Source of the DNA: Rohdeia sp044358925
Lineage (GTDB): Bacteria > Planctomycetota > UBA1135 > GCA-002686595
Length of the DNA stretch: 13,503 nucleotides
Assembly (NCBI GenBank): GCA_044358925.1
Contig: JBIKNC010000117.1
Span: 1-13,503, forward strand
Direction of reading: 5' to 3'
Of the stretch, positions 1-6,139 are shown piece by piece. The translations under genes were made by a program, and so were the position numbers. The notes under the pieces are model-generated. The model saw only the letters and a program-made list of their open reading frames with translations, made no database searches and was not told where the DNA came from. Numbering within the stretch: position 1 is the stretch's first letter; each line of letters opens with the position of its first letter.

Positions 1-957
1 TTCGACTCGATCGGCGTCACCTCGACCGAGGAGACGCGCCGCGACTACCGCGAGATGTTGTTCAGCGCGCCGGGTGCCCACGAGCACATCTCGGGTGTGA
101 TCCTGTACGACGAGACGCTGCGCCAGAAGGCGAAGAGCGGCAAACCGCTCGTCGAGCTGCTCACGAGCAAAGGCGTGATCCCGGGCATCAAGGTCGACTC
201 GGGCGCGAAGACGCTGCCGGGCTCGCCGAAGGAGAAGATCACCGAAGGCCTCGACGGCCTGTCGGAACGTCTGGCCGAGTACGCGACGCTCGGCGCCAAG
301 TTCGCGAAGTGGCGCGCCGTCATCACGATCACCGACACGCTGCCGTCGCGTGCGTGCTTCGAGATGAACGCCCACGCGCTCGCGCGTTACGCGAAGCTGT
401 GCCAAGAGGCCGGCATCGTCCCGATCGTCGAGCCCGAAGTGCTGATGGACGGCACACACACGATCGAACGTTCGGAGGCGGTGACGCGCGAGGCGTTGCA
501 CTGCACGTTCGTCGAGCTGCACCGTCAGGGCGTCGAGCTCGAAGGCATGCTCCTCAAGCCCAACATGGTGCTCTCGGGGTACGAGTGCGCCGTGCAGGCT
601 TCGGTGCAACAGGTCGCCGAAGCGACCGTGCGCACGTTCCGTCGCCACGTTCCGGCCGCGGTGCCCGGCATCGTCTTCCTCTCGGGCGGCCAGTCGGACG
701 AACTCGCGACGGCGCACCTCGACGCGATGAACCGCATGGACGCTTCGCTGCGGCCGTGGAAGCTCTCCTTCAGCTACGGTCGCGCACTCCAAGCTCCCGC
801 GCTCAAGGCCTGGGGCGGCAAGGCGACCGGTGTGGCCGCCGGCCAAGCGGCGTACATGCACCGCGCGCGCTGCAACGGTGCGGCCACGAAGGGTGCGTAC
901 ACCTCGAAGATGGAAGCCGAAGGCAAGGGCAGCGTGAAACTCGTCAGTCAGGACTGA
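1..957 (+). CDS. Class I fructose-bisphosphate aldolase, 5'-truncated by window edge
   Basis: The product reversibly cleaves fructose-1,6-bisphosphate to dihydroxyacetone phosphate and glyceraldehyde-3-phosphate through a lysine Schiff base, in cytosolic glycolysis and gluconeogenesis. The frame is open from base 1 and reads FDSIGVTSTEETRRDYREML, which matches the N-terminal region of animal-type class I aldolases. About 40 residues, including the start, are therefore missing, and the ATG at 55 is internal. Visible family motifs are KFAKWRAV, the acidic PIVEPEVLMDG strand, and LLKPNMV, whose Lys (codon 556-558) is the Schiff-base residue. LSGGQSDE and SFSYGRALQ follow in the expected order. 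The frame ends at TGA 955-957, close to the usual C-terminus of bacterial members. It is not the metal-dependent class II enzyme. The gene converges on a prepilin-like gene and looks like ordinary housekeeping DNA next to the secretion cluster. Confidence 0.95.
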   Translation, partial: FDSIGVTSTEETRRDYREMLFSAPGAHEHISGVILYDETLRQKAKSGKPLVELLTSKGVIPGIKVDSGAKTLPGSPKEKITEGLDGLSERLAEYATLGAKFAKWRAVITITDTLPSRACFEMNAHALARYAKLCQEAGIVPIVEPEVLMDGTHTIERSEAVTREALHCTFVELHRQGVELEGMLLKPNMVLSGYECAVQASVQQVAEATVRTFRRHVPAAVPGIVFLSGGQSDELATAHLDAMNRMDASLRPWKLSFSYGRALQAPALKAWGGKATGVAAGQAAYMHRARCNGAATKGAYTSKMEAEGKGSVKLVSQD

Positions 958-1000
958 ACGAGTCACGAGAGACGCGGCGCGACGTGCGCCAGCAATGAGC

Positions 1001-1032
1001 GAACGGCCGACTCCGCGAGGAGCCGGCCGTTC
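1001..1032. terminator. Strong GC hairpin after the aldolase gene
   Basis: GAACGGCCG (1001-1009) pairs perfectly with CGGCCGTTC (1024-1032). After one mismatch the stem continues as CTCC/GGAG around a GCGA tetraloop of GNRA type. The hairpin begins 43 bases after the aldolase stop. There is no T-run, so it is only a candidate terminator or mRNA 3'-end stabiliser. Being symmetrical, it could act on both convergent genes. Confidence 0.6.
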
Positions 1033-1042
1033 AGCGTTCGGC

Positions 1043-1061
1043 GCCCGGTGTTTCGCCGGGC
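1043..1061. terminator. Second hairpin in the convergent gap
   Basis: GCCCGG (1043-1048) pairs with CCGGGC (1056-1061) across a 7-base loop. It lies 10 bases after the larger hairpin, in the gap between the aldolase and the minus-strand prepilin-like gene. It has no T-run. It is probably part of a bidirectional transcription end. Confidence 0.4.
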
Positions 1062-1081
1062 ACCAATACTCGAAGACGAAG

Positions 1082-1096
1082 GGCGCCGCAGGCGCC
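1082..1096. terminator. GGCGCC hairpin just after the minus-strand pseudopilin stop
   Basis: GGCGCC (1082-1087) and GGCGCC (1091-1096) form a perfect six-base stem with a GCA loop. It starts four bases beyond the stop codon of the minus-strand gene (1101-1103), where a 3'-end structure for that gene would be expected. The stem is short and lacks a U-tract on either strand, so terminator function is inferred from position. Confidence 0.4.
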
Positions 1097-1100
1097 GACT

Positions 1101-1718
1101 TCACTTGTAGACGTAGATCAGCGTGCGTCCGGCAGCCGCTTGGTACACGACGCGGCCCGTGGTGAACCAGTCACCGGGTGTGCCGCCGTCGAACGCGCGG
1201 TCGATGGACTGCGCCACTTCGATCGGAAGGGCGGTGAACAGCAACATGTTGCCGTTGCCGACGAGGTCGGCCGAACCGTTGCCGTCCGTGTCGAAGCCCG
1301 GGATCCAGTTGCCGGCCTGCAGGCTGTTGTAGAGCCGCGTCTGGCCGAACGGGTTCGTGTCGTTGTTCGCGAACGGACGGTCGATGTACGGACCCGCCCA
1401 GCCGGTGTAGGTCTGCGGTGCCGTGAGGTCGCGGCGTGTGGCGGCCTGCGTGACCTCGAGTTCCTCCGCGTAGCGACCGGTGTCGCTGTAGTGGATGAGG
1501 CAGCCCTTCTCGACGTTCTTGACGAGTTGGATCAGGCGCGAGGCCTGGCCGCGTTGAACGGCCGCGCCGGAGCGGAAGCCGACCACGCCGACGAGAATGG
1601 CGATGATCGAGATCGCGACGACGATCTCGAGCAACGAGAAGCCGGCGCGGGAACGCCGGGAGTGGATCGGGGACATGCGGATGTTGGACGGGGCTTCCGA
1701 CGACAGCTCGCGGCGCAT
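1101..1718 (-). CDS. Prepilin-like protein (type II secretion pseudopilin / type IV pilin family)
   Basis: This is a 205-residue pilin-fold protein. A basic leader (RRSRAG) precedes GFSLLEIVVAISIIAILVG: prepilin peptidase would cut between Gly26 and Phe27, Glu31 is the conserved +5 glutamate, and the hydrophobic helix is the assembly and membrane segment. The globular part has GWAGPYIDRPF and NPFG, typical of GspG-like pseudopilins, then PIEVAQSIDRAFDGG and GRVVY near the C-terminus. DTDGNGSAD (residues 143-151) resembles a DxDxNGxxD calcium loop. I chose the first ATG in the frame at 1718, because the codons from there on already have G/C third bases. ATG 1676 would give a more usual 12-residue leader. 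The gene is divergent from the secretion operon and transcribed alone. It is probably a minor pseudopilin of the same machine, but it could belong to a separate pilus. Confidence 0.85.
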   Translation of the reverse strand: MRRELSSEAPSNIRMSPIHSRRSRAGFSLLEIVVAISIIAILVGVVGFRSGAAVQRGQASRLIQLVKNVEKGCLIHYSDTGRYAEELEVTQAATRRDLTAPQTYTGWAGPYIDRPFANNDTNPFGQTRLYNSLQAGNWIPGFDTDGNGSADLVGNGNMLLFTALPIEVAQSIDRAFDGGTPGDWFTTGRVVYQAAAGRTLIYVYK

Positions 1719-1956
1719 GCGTACGACGCGAGGCTCGGGCAGGACAAAGTCCGGGGTCTGAGGGTTTCGTCACGTCACGGTCCGCGGGTTGAGGAGGAAG
1801 TCGCAATCGAGCGCGACCGCGTCGACATCTGCACGTCGGAAAGCCCTTCCAGGTGCGGCACAACACTGGGACCGGCGCAGACGCGGGCCGCTCGCTGCCT
1901 CACTCCCAGGCCGCGTGTGTCGATGCGTGGAAGCGCGAGGTTCGCCTCACCACACC
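1719..1956. promoter_or_regulatory. Divergent intergenic region, presumed promoters for both directions
   Basis: These 238 bases separate the minus-strand prepilin-like gene from the plus-strand secretion operon, so both promoters should lie here. I could not identify a convincing -35/-10 pair. Visible elements are a small perfect inverted repeat GGAC-AAA-GTCC (1742-1752) and a short CGTCACGTCACG direct repeat just after it. Neither is long enough to call an operator. The open frame running through 1789-1956 reads as arginine-rich nonsense and is not taken as coding. Confidence 0.35.
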
Positions 1957-3417
1957 ATGACTTCCCACGAGAACGCGGCCGCCACGCGGCCCGGCGCCAT
2001 CCGCTTGCGTCCGCTGTTGCACGTCACCGAGGACGCGCTCGAACTGGTGTGGCTCGACGGCGGACACGTCCGACGTTCGAGCGTCGCCGTCGAGACCTCG
2101 CGCACCGATCTCGTCGCCGCCGCGGCGCGCGAGCTGTGTGCGTCCGGCCCGGGCACTCGACTGCCGCTGTGGGTCTCGCTCGACGAACACACGTTCGAGA
2201 CCCAGCAGATCCTGCTCGGCCGACTGCCGGAGCGCGAGGTGACGGGCGTCCTCGAACGCCGCGCCGCGAACGCCATCGGCGGGCACGTCGACGATGCGCT
2301 CTGGTTCGCGCAGCGTCTCTCGCCGCCGTTCGAACAGGAAGGCGATGCGAACGACTCCAACTGGCTGCTGCACGTGCGTCGGCGCCGCGAACACCACGCG
2401 TTGCTGCTCGCGCTGCGCGCTGCCGGCCTCTCGGTCGAGCGCGTCGTCGCGCTGCGCGACGTCCTGCCGCTCGCCGCCGCCAAACGCGGAACGGGCGGCG
2501 AAGTTCTCGTCGTCTGGGACGGCGCGACCGTCTCCACACACCTGCTCCGCAACGGCGCCCTCGTCCAACACAGCCGCCTGCGCATCCCTGCGGATGCCTC
2601 GCCGAAGGACGCGAACGTCTCGATCGTGCAGGAAGTGCGCCAGGTCTCGGCCTTCTGGTCGAAGAGCAGCCGCGGCGCACCACTGGAGACCGTCAGCATC
2701 GTCGGACTGCCCGAGGAGCAGGTCGAGGAGATGGCCACGCCGCTCACGATCGCCGCACTCGGTGCCGTGATCGAACGCGTCGGCACGAGTCCCGATCGCA
2801 GCCCCGACTCCGTGCGCCGCGCCTTCCTGTTCACCGTCGCACGCCTCGTTCCGCGAGCGAGGAACCTGGCCCTCGCGCTGCCTCCGCGCCGTTCCCGCGT
2901 CGCCGCCGGTGCGGCCGCAGTGACGTTCGCCGCCGCCGCACTCGGCGCGTTGCACACACGCCACTGGGATGCGCGCGTCGAGCAACGACGAAGCGAGATC
3001 GAGAAGTTCGCGCGCGCCGCGTCCGACGTCGACGTTCGCTCGGCTGAGCGCACCGACTACGAGAACGCGCGCCTCGAGCTCGCTCGCGCGTGGAACTCGC
3101 TGGCGAGTCTCGAGAGCCACGGACTGCCGTTCGAGAGCGTCGTCGATCAGGTCGTTCGCGCGCTCGAAGGACGCGCGCGAGTGACCCACATCACGCTCAT
3201 TCCTGGTGAGAACGGCGCCGAGTTGCTCGCGGAAGCGATCGTCGAAGGCCCCCTCGACGAGGCGGCCGCCGATCTCGACGCCTTGCGACGCGGTTTCCAA
3301 GAGGCCGTGTGGTTGAAGGGCGTCGTCGTCGAACCGGCTTCGCGTGTGCCGGACGGCGAGGAAGCCGTCGGTCTCTCCTTCACGCTCGCGGCGCAGACCG
3401 CCGGAGTCCTGCGATGA
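1957..3417 (+). CDS. GspL-like assembly protein (PilM-like cytoplasmic domain joined to a PilN-like periplasmic domain)
   Basis: The predicted product has 486 residues in a bitopic inner-membrane layout. A long soluble N-terminal region (about 1-300) has the alternating strands of a PilM/GspL actin-like fold, for example LLHVTEDALELVWLDGG and FETQQILLGRLPEREVTGV. One transmembrane segment follows (about 315-333, VAAGAAAVTFAAAALGALH). A charged helical stretch (about 336-385, EQRRSEIEKFARAA) then leads to a small terminal domain resembling the ferredoxin-like fold of PilN/GspL. In type II secretion, GspL recruits the GspE ATPase and carries its motion across the membrane. I chose ATG 1957 because the 56 codons upstream in the frame (from 1789) encode improbable Arg/Ser-rich sequence. 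The nearest purine stretch (GCGAGG, ending at 1940) is too distant to be a good ribosome site. The gene overlaps the next as ATGA. The call rests on architecture and gene order, since sequence identity in this family is low. Confidence 0.75.
   Translation: MTSHENAAATRPGAIRLRPLLHVTEDALELVWLDGGHVRRSSVAVETSRTDLVAAAARELCASGPGTRLPLWVSLDEHTFETQQILLGRLPEREVTGVLERRAANAIGGHVDDALWFAQRLSPPFEQEGDANDSNWLLHVRRRREHHALLLALRAAGLSVERVVALRDVLPLAAAKRGTGGEVLVVWDGATVSTHLLRNGALVQHSRLRIPADASPKDANVSIVQEVRQVSAFWSKSSRGAPLETVSIVGLPEEQVEEMATPLTIAALGAVIERVGTSPDRSPDSVRRAFLFTVARLVPRARNLALALPPRRSRVAAGAAAVTFAAAALGALHTRHWDARVEQRRSEIEKFARAASDVDVRSAERTDYENARLELARAWNSLASLESHGLPFESVVDQVVRALEGRARVTHITLIPGENGAELLAEAIVEGPLDEAAADLDALRRGFQEAVWLKGVVVEPASRVPDGEEAVGLSFTLAAQTAGVLR
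3403..3406 (+). promoter_or_regulatory. Shine-Dalgarno GGAG for the GspM-like gene
   Basis: GGAG lies seven bases before ATG 3414, inside the end of the GspL-like gene. It fixes the start of the GspM-like gene in the ATGA overlap and rejects the longer frame beginning at 3309. Confidence 0.6.
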
Positions 3418-4028
3418 GCACGTCTCGCGACAACTTCGCGCGCACCAGTCGTTGGAGACTCCTCGCGCCGCTGGCCCCTTTCGCTCTGTTGCCCCTGTCG
3501 GTCGTCGGCTTCTCGCTGCGGCCGGCCATCGAATACGGAGCACTCGCCGACGACCTCGCTGCGGCGCGCGACCGTTTCGCTCTGGCCGGTGAACTCGCGC
3601 AGTTCGAAGCCGAGCACGGTGAACACGGGCCGCCGACGGAACGCTGCCGTGAACTCCTCTCCGAACTCGCGGCGCGCGTGCCGGTCGGGTTCGAGGCGTC
3701 GGCCTTCTTCGAACGCTGCCTCAGCGCGAAGCGCTCCGCGGGCGTGGTCCTGGGAGCCATCGACGTCGGCGCCGAACACCACCTGCACGCCCCGGTGGGT
3801 ACGCAGTCACTCAACTACAGGGTCGTGACCCTGCAAGGGCGAGCACGCCTCCCCGAGGTCGAGCGCCTGCTCACCGCGCTGCACCGCGAAGGCCAGCCGG
3901 TGGGTGTGCTCGAGGCCCGCCTCGACGCACTCGAGAGCGATCCGTCGCACTTCGACTTCCAGCTCCAGCTCGCCGTCTACCACCTCGCCCTGCCGAAGCA
4001 GGTCGAGCAGCCGATCGAGGAACTCTGA
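3414..4028 (+). CDS. GspM/PilO-like inner-membrane assembly protein
   Basis: This 204-residue protein has a short basic N-terminus, one transmembrane helix (about 15-35, LLAPLAPFALLPLSVVGFSL) and a helical charged segment (about 40-90). It ends in a compact domain whose pattern (YRVVTLQGRARLPEVERLL, a basic loop, then FDFQLQLAVYHL) fits the ferredoxin-like periplasmic domain of PilO/GspM. In the family this protein pairs with GspL/PilN to form the inner-membrane scaffold. ATG 3414 overlaps the stop of the GspL-like gene (ATGA) and has GGAG seven bases upstream, so the two proteins are probably made by coupled translation. The stop is TGA 4026-4028. The preceding codon and the purine-rich GAGGAA give a context that looks superficially like the prfB frameshift site. 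The assignment is from topology and order; a BLAST hit may be weak. Confidence 0.7.
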   Translation: MSTSRDNFARTSRWRLLAPLAPFALLPLSVVGFSLRPAIEYGALADDLAAARDRFALAGELAQFEAEHGEHGPPTERCRELLSELAARVPVGFEASAFFERCLSAKRSAGVVLGAIDVGAEHHLHAPVGTQSLNYRVVTLQGRARLPEVERLLTALHREGQPVGVLEARLDALESDPSHFDFQLQLAVYHLALPKQVEQPIEEL

Positions 4029-4032
4029 AACC

Positions 4033-4638
4033 ATCTCGCCGCTCCACAAGAAGATCGCCGCCGCAGCCGCTGTCGCCGCTGCCGCATCCGTTTGGATCGC
4101 CCGCTTCGTCGGCGACGGCGCCGCGCCGTTCGCAGCCACGGCCGAGAACCCCGCCGCCGACGGCTCACTCGCAGGTGTCGTCGACAGCGGCGACGACTGG
4201 ATCGTCGCGACCGAAGCGGAGAACGGCGGGAGCGGCACTCAGGATGCCGACGCAGCTCTCGCGTCACTCGGAGCGGTGCTCGGTTTCCTCGAAGCGCGCG
4301 AGCGACCCTCGGATGCAGCGGGCCACGCAACACGTTCACTCGACCTCGCCGCTCGCGGCGTGCAGGCCGGCTCCACACAAGCGACCGACGTCGACGTCTT
4401 CCTGGCCGCGAATCCGGTGCGTGCTCTCGCGATCGGTTCGCGGCGCGCCTCGGCGCTCCTCGGTCGAACGCTGGTGCACGCCGGTGACACGCTCGCCGGC
4501 GGCGTGATCGTCGTCTTCGCGATCGACCGCAACGGCGTCGTCCTCGACACACCGCGCGGGCGCTTCCTCGCGACGCCGCAACTCGTCGCACCGCAGCTCG
4601 ACGACACCCCCACCGACGACGCTCGGCAATCGGACTGA
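4033..4638 (+). CDS. GspC/PilP-like protein, apparently starting at ATC
   Basis: In this frame a lysine-containing N-terminus (SPLHKKI) is followed by an alanine-rich transmembrane helix (about residues 8-26, ending VWIARFV). A low-complexity acidic and glycine-rich linker follows (30-75), then a helical segment. The C-terminal part, GRTLVHAGDTLAGGVIVVFA plus IDRNGVVLDTPRG, matches the pattern of the GspC homology region / PilP domain that contacts the secretin N0 domain. There is no ATG, GTG or TTG that keeps the membrane helix, except GTG 3904. That start would overlap the GspM-like gene by 125 bases and add a Ser/Arg-rich stretch typical of an out-of-frame reading. ATC 4033, five bases after the upstream stop and 12 after GAGG (4017-4020), is my preferred start, giving 201 residues. 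The coding frame is well supported; the start is not settled. Confidence 0.68.
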   Translation: MSPLHKKIAAAAAVAAAASVWIARFVGDGAAPFAATAENPAADGSLAGVVDSGDDWIVATEAENGGSGTQDADAALASLGAVLGFLEARERPSDAAGHATRSLDLAARGVQAGSTQATDVDVFLAANPVRALAIGSRRASALLGRTLVHAGDTLAGGVIVVFAIDRNGVVLDTPRGRFLATPQLVAPQLDDTPTDDARQSD

Positions 4639-4654
4639 CGCGCACGCACTCCCC

Positions 4655-6088
4655 ATCCAGACCCCCCAGCTCCTCCTCGTCGCCGTCGTCCTCCTGTCCG
4701 CGTGCCGCCACCCTGCGGTGCGAGTTCCCGAGCGCGAACAGGACACGACGACACGTCTCGACGACTCGCCGCTCCTGCTCGACCTGCCCGAGGACGAGGC
4801 GGACCTGCAGTCCCACACCGTCGGGACGCTGCTGTCGATCGCGGACGACGAGCGTTTCCTGCTCGAGTTCCCCGGCACGCCGCTGCGCGACGCGCTCGGG
4901 GTCATCGGCACGATGGCCGACGTCACGCTCCTGTGCGACGCGTCGATCGACGGGATCGTCGAGGCGCGCTTCGAGGACATCACGCTCGACGACGCGCTCC
5001 AGACCCTGCTTCGTCAGCACGAACTGACCGTGTTGCCCGGACCCGGCGACGTCTACTTCGTCGAACGATCGGACGACGCGACCGAGGTGACCGACTTCGT
5101 TCAGCTCGTCAACGTTCGCGCGACGGACGTCGCGGCGAATCTCGCGTCGCTCGTCACCGAGGCCTCGCGCGTCATCGTCGACGTGGACCGCAACGTCGTG
5201 TGCATCATCGGCACACACGCCGACGTGGCCACGGTGCGCCGCTACCTGCAGCACGTCGACACCTTGAAGGACCAGGTGCTCCTCGAAGTGCACCTGTTCG
5301 AGGTCAGCTACGAAGACGGCTTCGACTTCGGCTCGGTTCTGGAGCTGCTCGGCAGTTCCAACGGCGACGCCTGGAGCCTCATGTCGAACTTCGGCAAGGG
5401 CAGCGCGTTCGAGACGACGCTGACGGACAACGACGGCGACTTCGACGCCACGATCGACGCCGTGCGCCGCTACGTCGGACTCGAACTCGTCAGCAGCCCG
5501 CGCGTACTGGCCGTCACGAACACACCGGCCATCATCTCGGTCGTGCGTGAGGTGCCGTACATCGAGACCACCAGCACGACGACCGGAACGACCGGCGGCA
5601 TCGGTTCGACGGTGCAGGAGTCGGTCCAGTTCAAGGAGGCCGGCCTCTCGATGCAGATCACGCCGTCGATCCAGGAGCACGGCTACCTGCAGGTCGCGAT
5701 CGATCAGTCGTTGAGCGAGGAGGTCGGACGGTTCAACGACATCCCGATCATCGACAAGCGCACTTTGACGACGCAGTTCCTCGTTCAGGACCGCCAGACC
5801 ATCGTGCTCGGCGGACTCGTGCAGGACCGTCAGAGCGAGGAGCGCAACGGCATCCCGCTCCTGATGCACCTGCCGTTCGTCGGCCAGTTCTTCCGTTCGG
5901 ACGACGACAACGTCCGCAAAACGGAGCTGCTCGTGTTCGTGACGCCGCGCATCCTCAGCCCGCGCCAGGCCGCCGCGCTCGCGCCGCACTACCGCGACGC
6001 CTATCGCGAGAAGGTCGGGATCCTCGGCGACAAGGACCTGCGCGCGACCGAACTCGACACCCTCTTCGAACGCCAGTACCGCGAGTGA
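4655..6088 (+). CDS. gspD: Secretin, lipoprotein of GspD/PilQ type
   Basis: This protein forms the outer-membrane ring channel. Numbered from ATC 4655 it has 477 residues. A lipoprotein signal (QTPQLLLVAVVLLSAC) has its lipobox LSAC with Cys17. An N0/STN-like domain follows (about 68-136, FLLEFPGTPLRDALGVIG to the next strand), then one N1-like KH repeat (about 143-201). The secretin domain (about 209-433) contains SSPRVLAVTNTPAIISV, VREVPYIETTSTTTGTTGG at the gate, QTIVLGGLVQD and the hallmark IPLLMHLPFVGQFF, then TELLVFVTPRIL. The first conventional start, GTG 4718, would cut away the lipobox. No ATG/GTG/TTG exists between the stop at 4505-4507 and 4718, so ATC 4655 is the only reasonable start seen. 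With just one N1 repeat it is shorter than typical GspD (about 650 residues). The gene lies 16 bases after the GspC-like gene. The attached lipid may let it reach the outer membrane without a separate pilotin. Confidence 0.93.
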   Translation: MQTPQLLLVAVVLLSACRHPAVRVPEREQDTTTRLDDSPLLLDLPEDEADLQSHTVGTLLSIADDERFLLEFPGTPLRDALGVIGTMADVTLLCDASIDGIVEARFEDITLDDALQTLLRQHELTVLPGPGDVYFVERSDDATEVTDFVQLVNVRATDVAANLASLVTEASRVIVDVDRNVVCIIGTHADVATVRRYLQHVDTLKDQVLLEVHLFEVSYEDGFDFGSVLELLGSSNGDAWSLMSNFGKGSAFETTLTDNDGDFDATIDAVRRYVGLELVSSPRVLAVTNTPAIISVVREVPYIETTSTTTGTTGGIGSTVQESVQFKEAGLSMQITPSIQEHGYLQVAIDQSLSEEVGRFNDIPIIDKRTLTTQFLVQDRQTIVLGGLVQDRQSEERNGIPLLMHLPFVGQFFRSDDDNVRKTELLVFVTPRILSPRQAAALAPHYRDAYREKVGILGDKDLRATELDTLFERQYRE

Positions 6089-6139
6089 GCTCACGAGCAC
6101 CGCAACGAGCGCCGTCGAACGAGCACTGAAACCAGCACC

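Noticed and set aside
1742..1752. GGAC-AAA-GTCC inverted repeat as an operator
   Set aside because: A four-base half-site is expected by chance in a region this long, and no second copy or promoter was found near it.
1789..1956. N-terminal extension of the GspL-like protein by 56 residues
   Set aside because: The extension is Arg/Ser-rich and unlike the rest of the protein. The actin-like domain begins right after ATG 1957.
1140..3047. Plus-strand open frame of 635 codons covering the antisense of the pilin-like gene and part of the GspL-like gene
   Set aside because: Its sequence is Arg/Ala repeats without hydrophobic core patterns and contradicts two better-supported genes.
3904..4032. 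GTG 3904 as the start of the GspC-like gene
   Set aside because: It adds 43 residues of Ser/Arg-rich sequence fully overlapping the GspM-like C-terminal domain, and would place the membrane helix far from the N-terminus. It remains the only conventional start, so it is not strictly excluded.
6093..6124. Three ACGAGC copies before gspE as a regulatory site
   Set aside because: The copies are only six bases, with unequal spacing (12 and 14), in a GC-rich gap; not distinguishable from chance.
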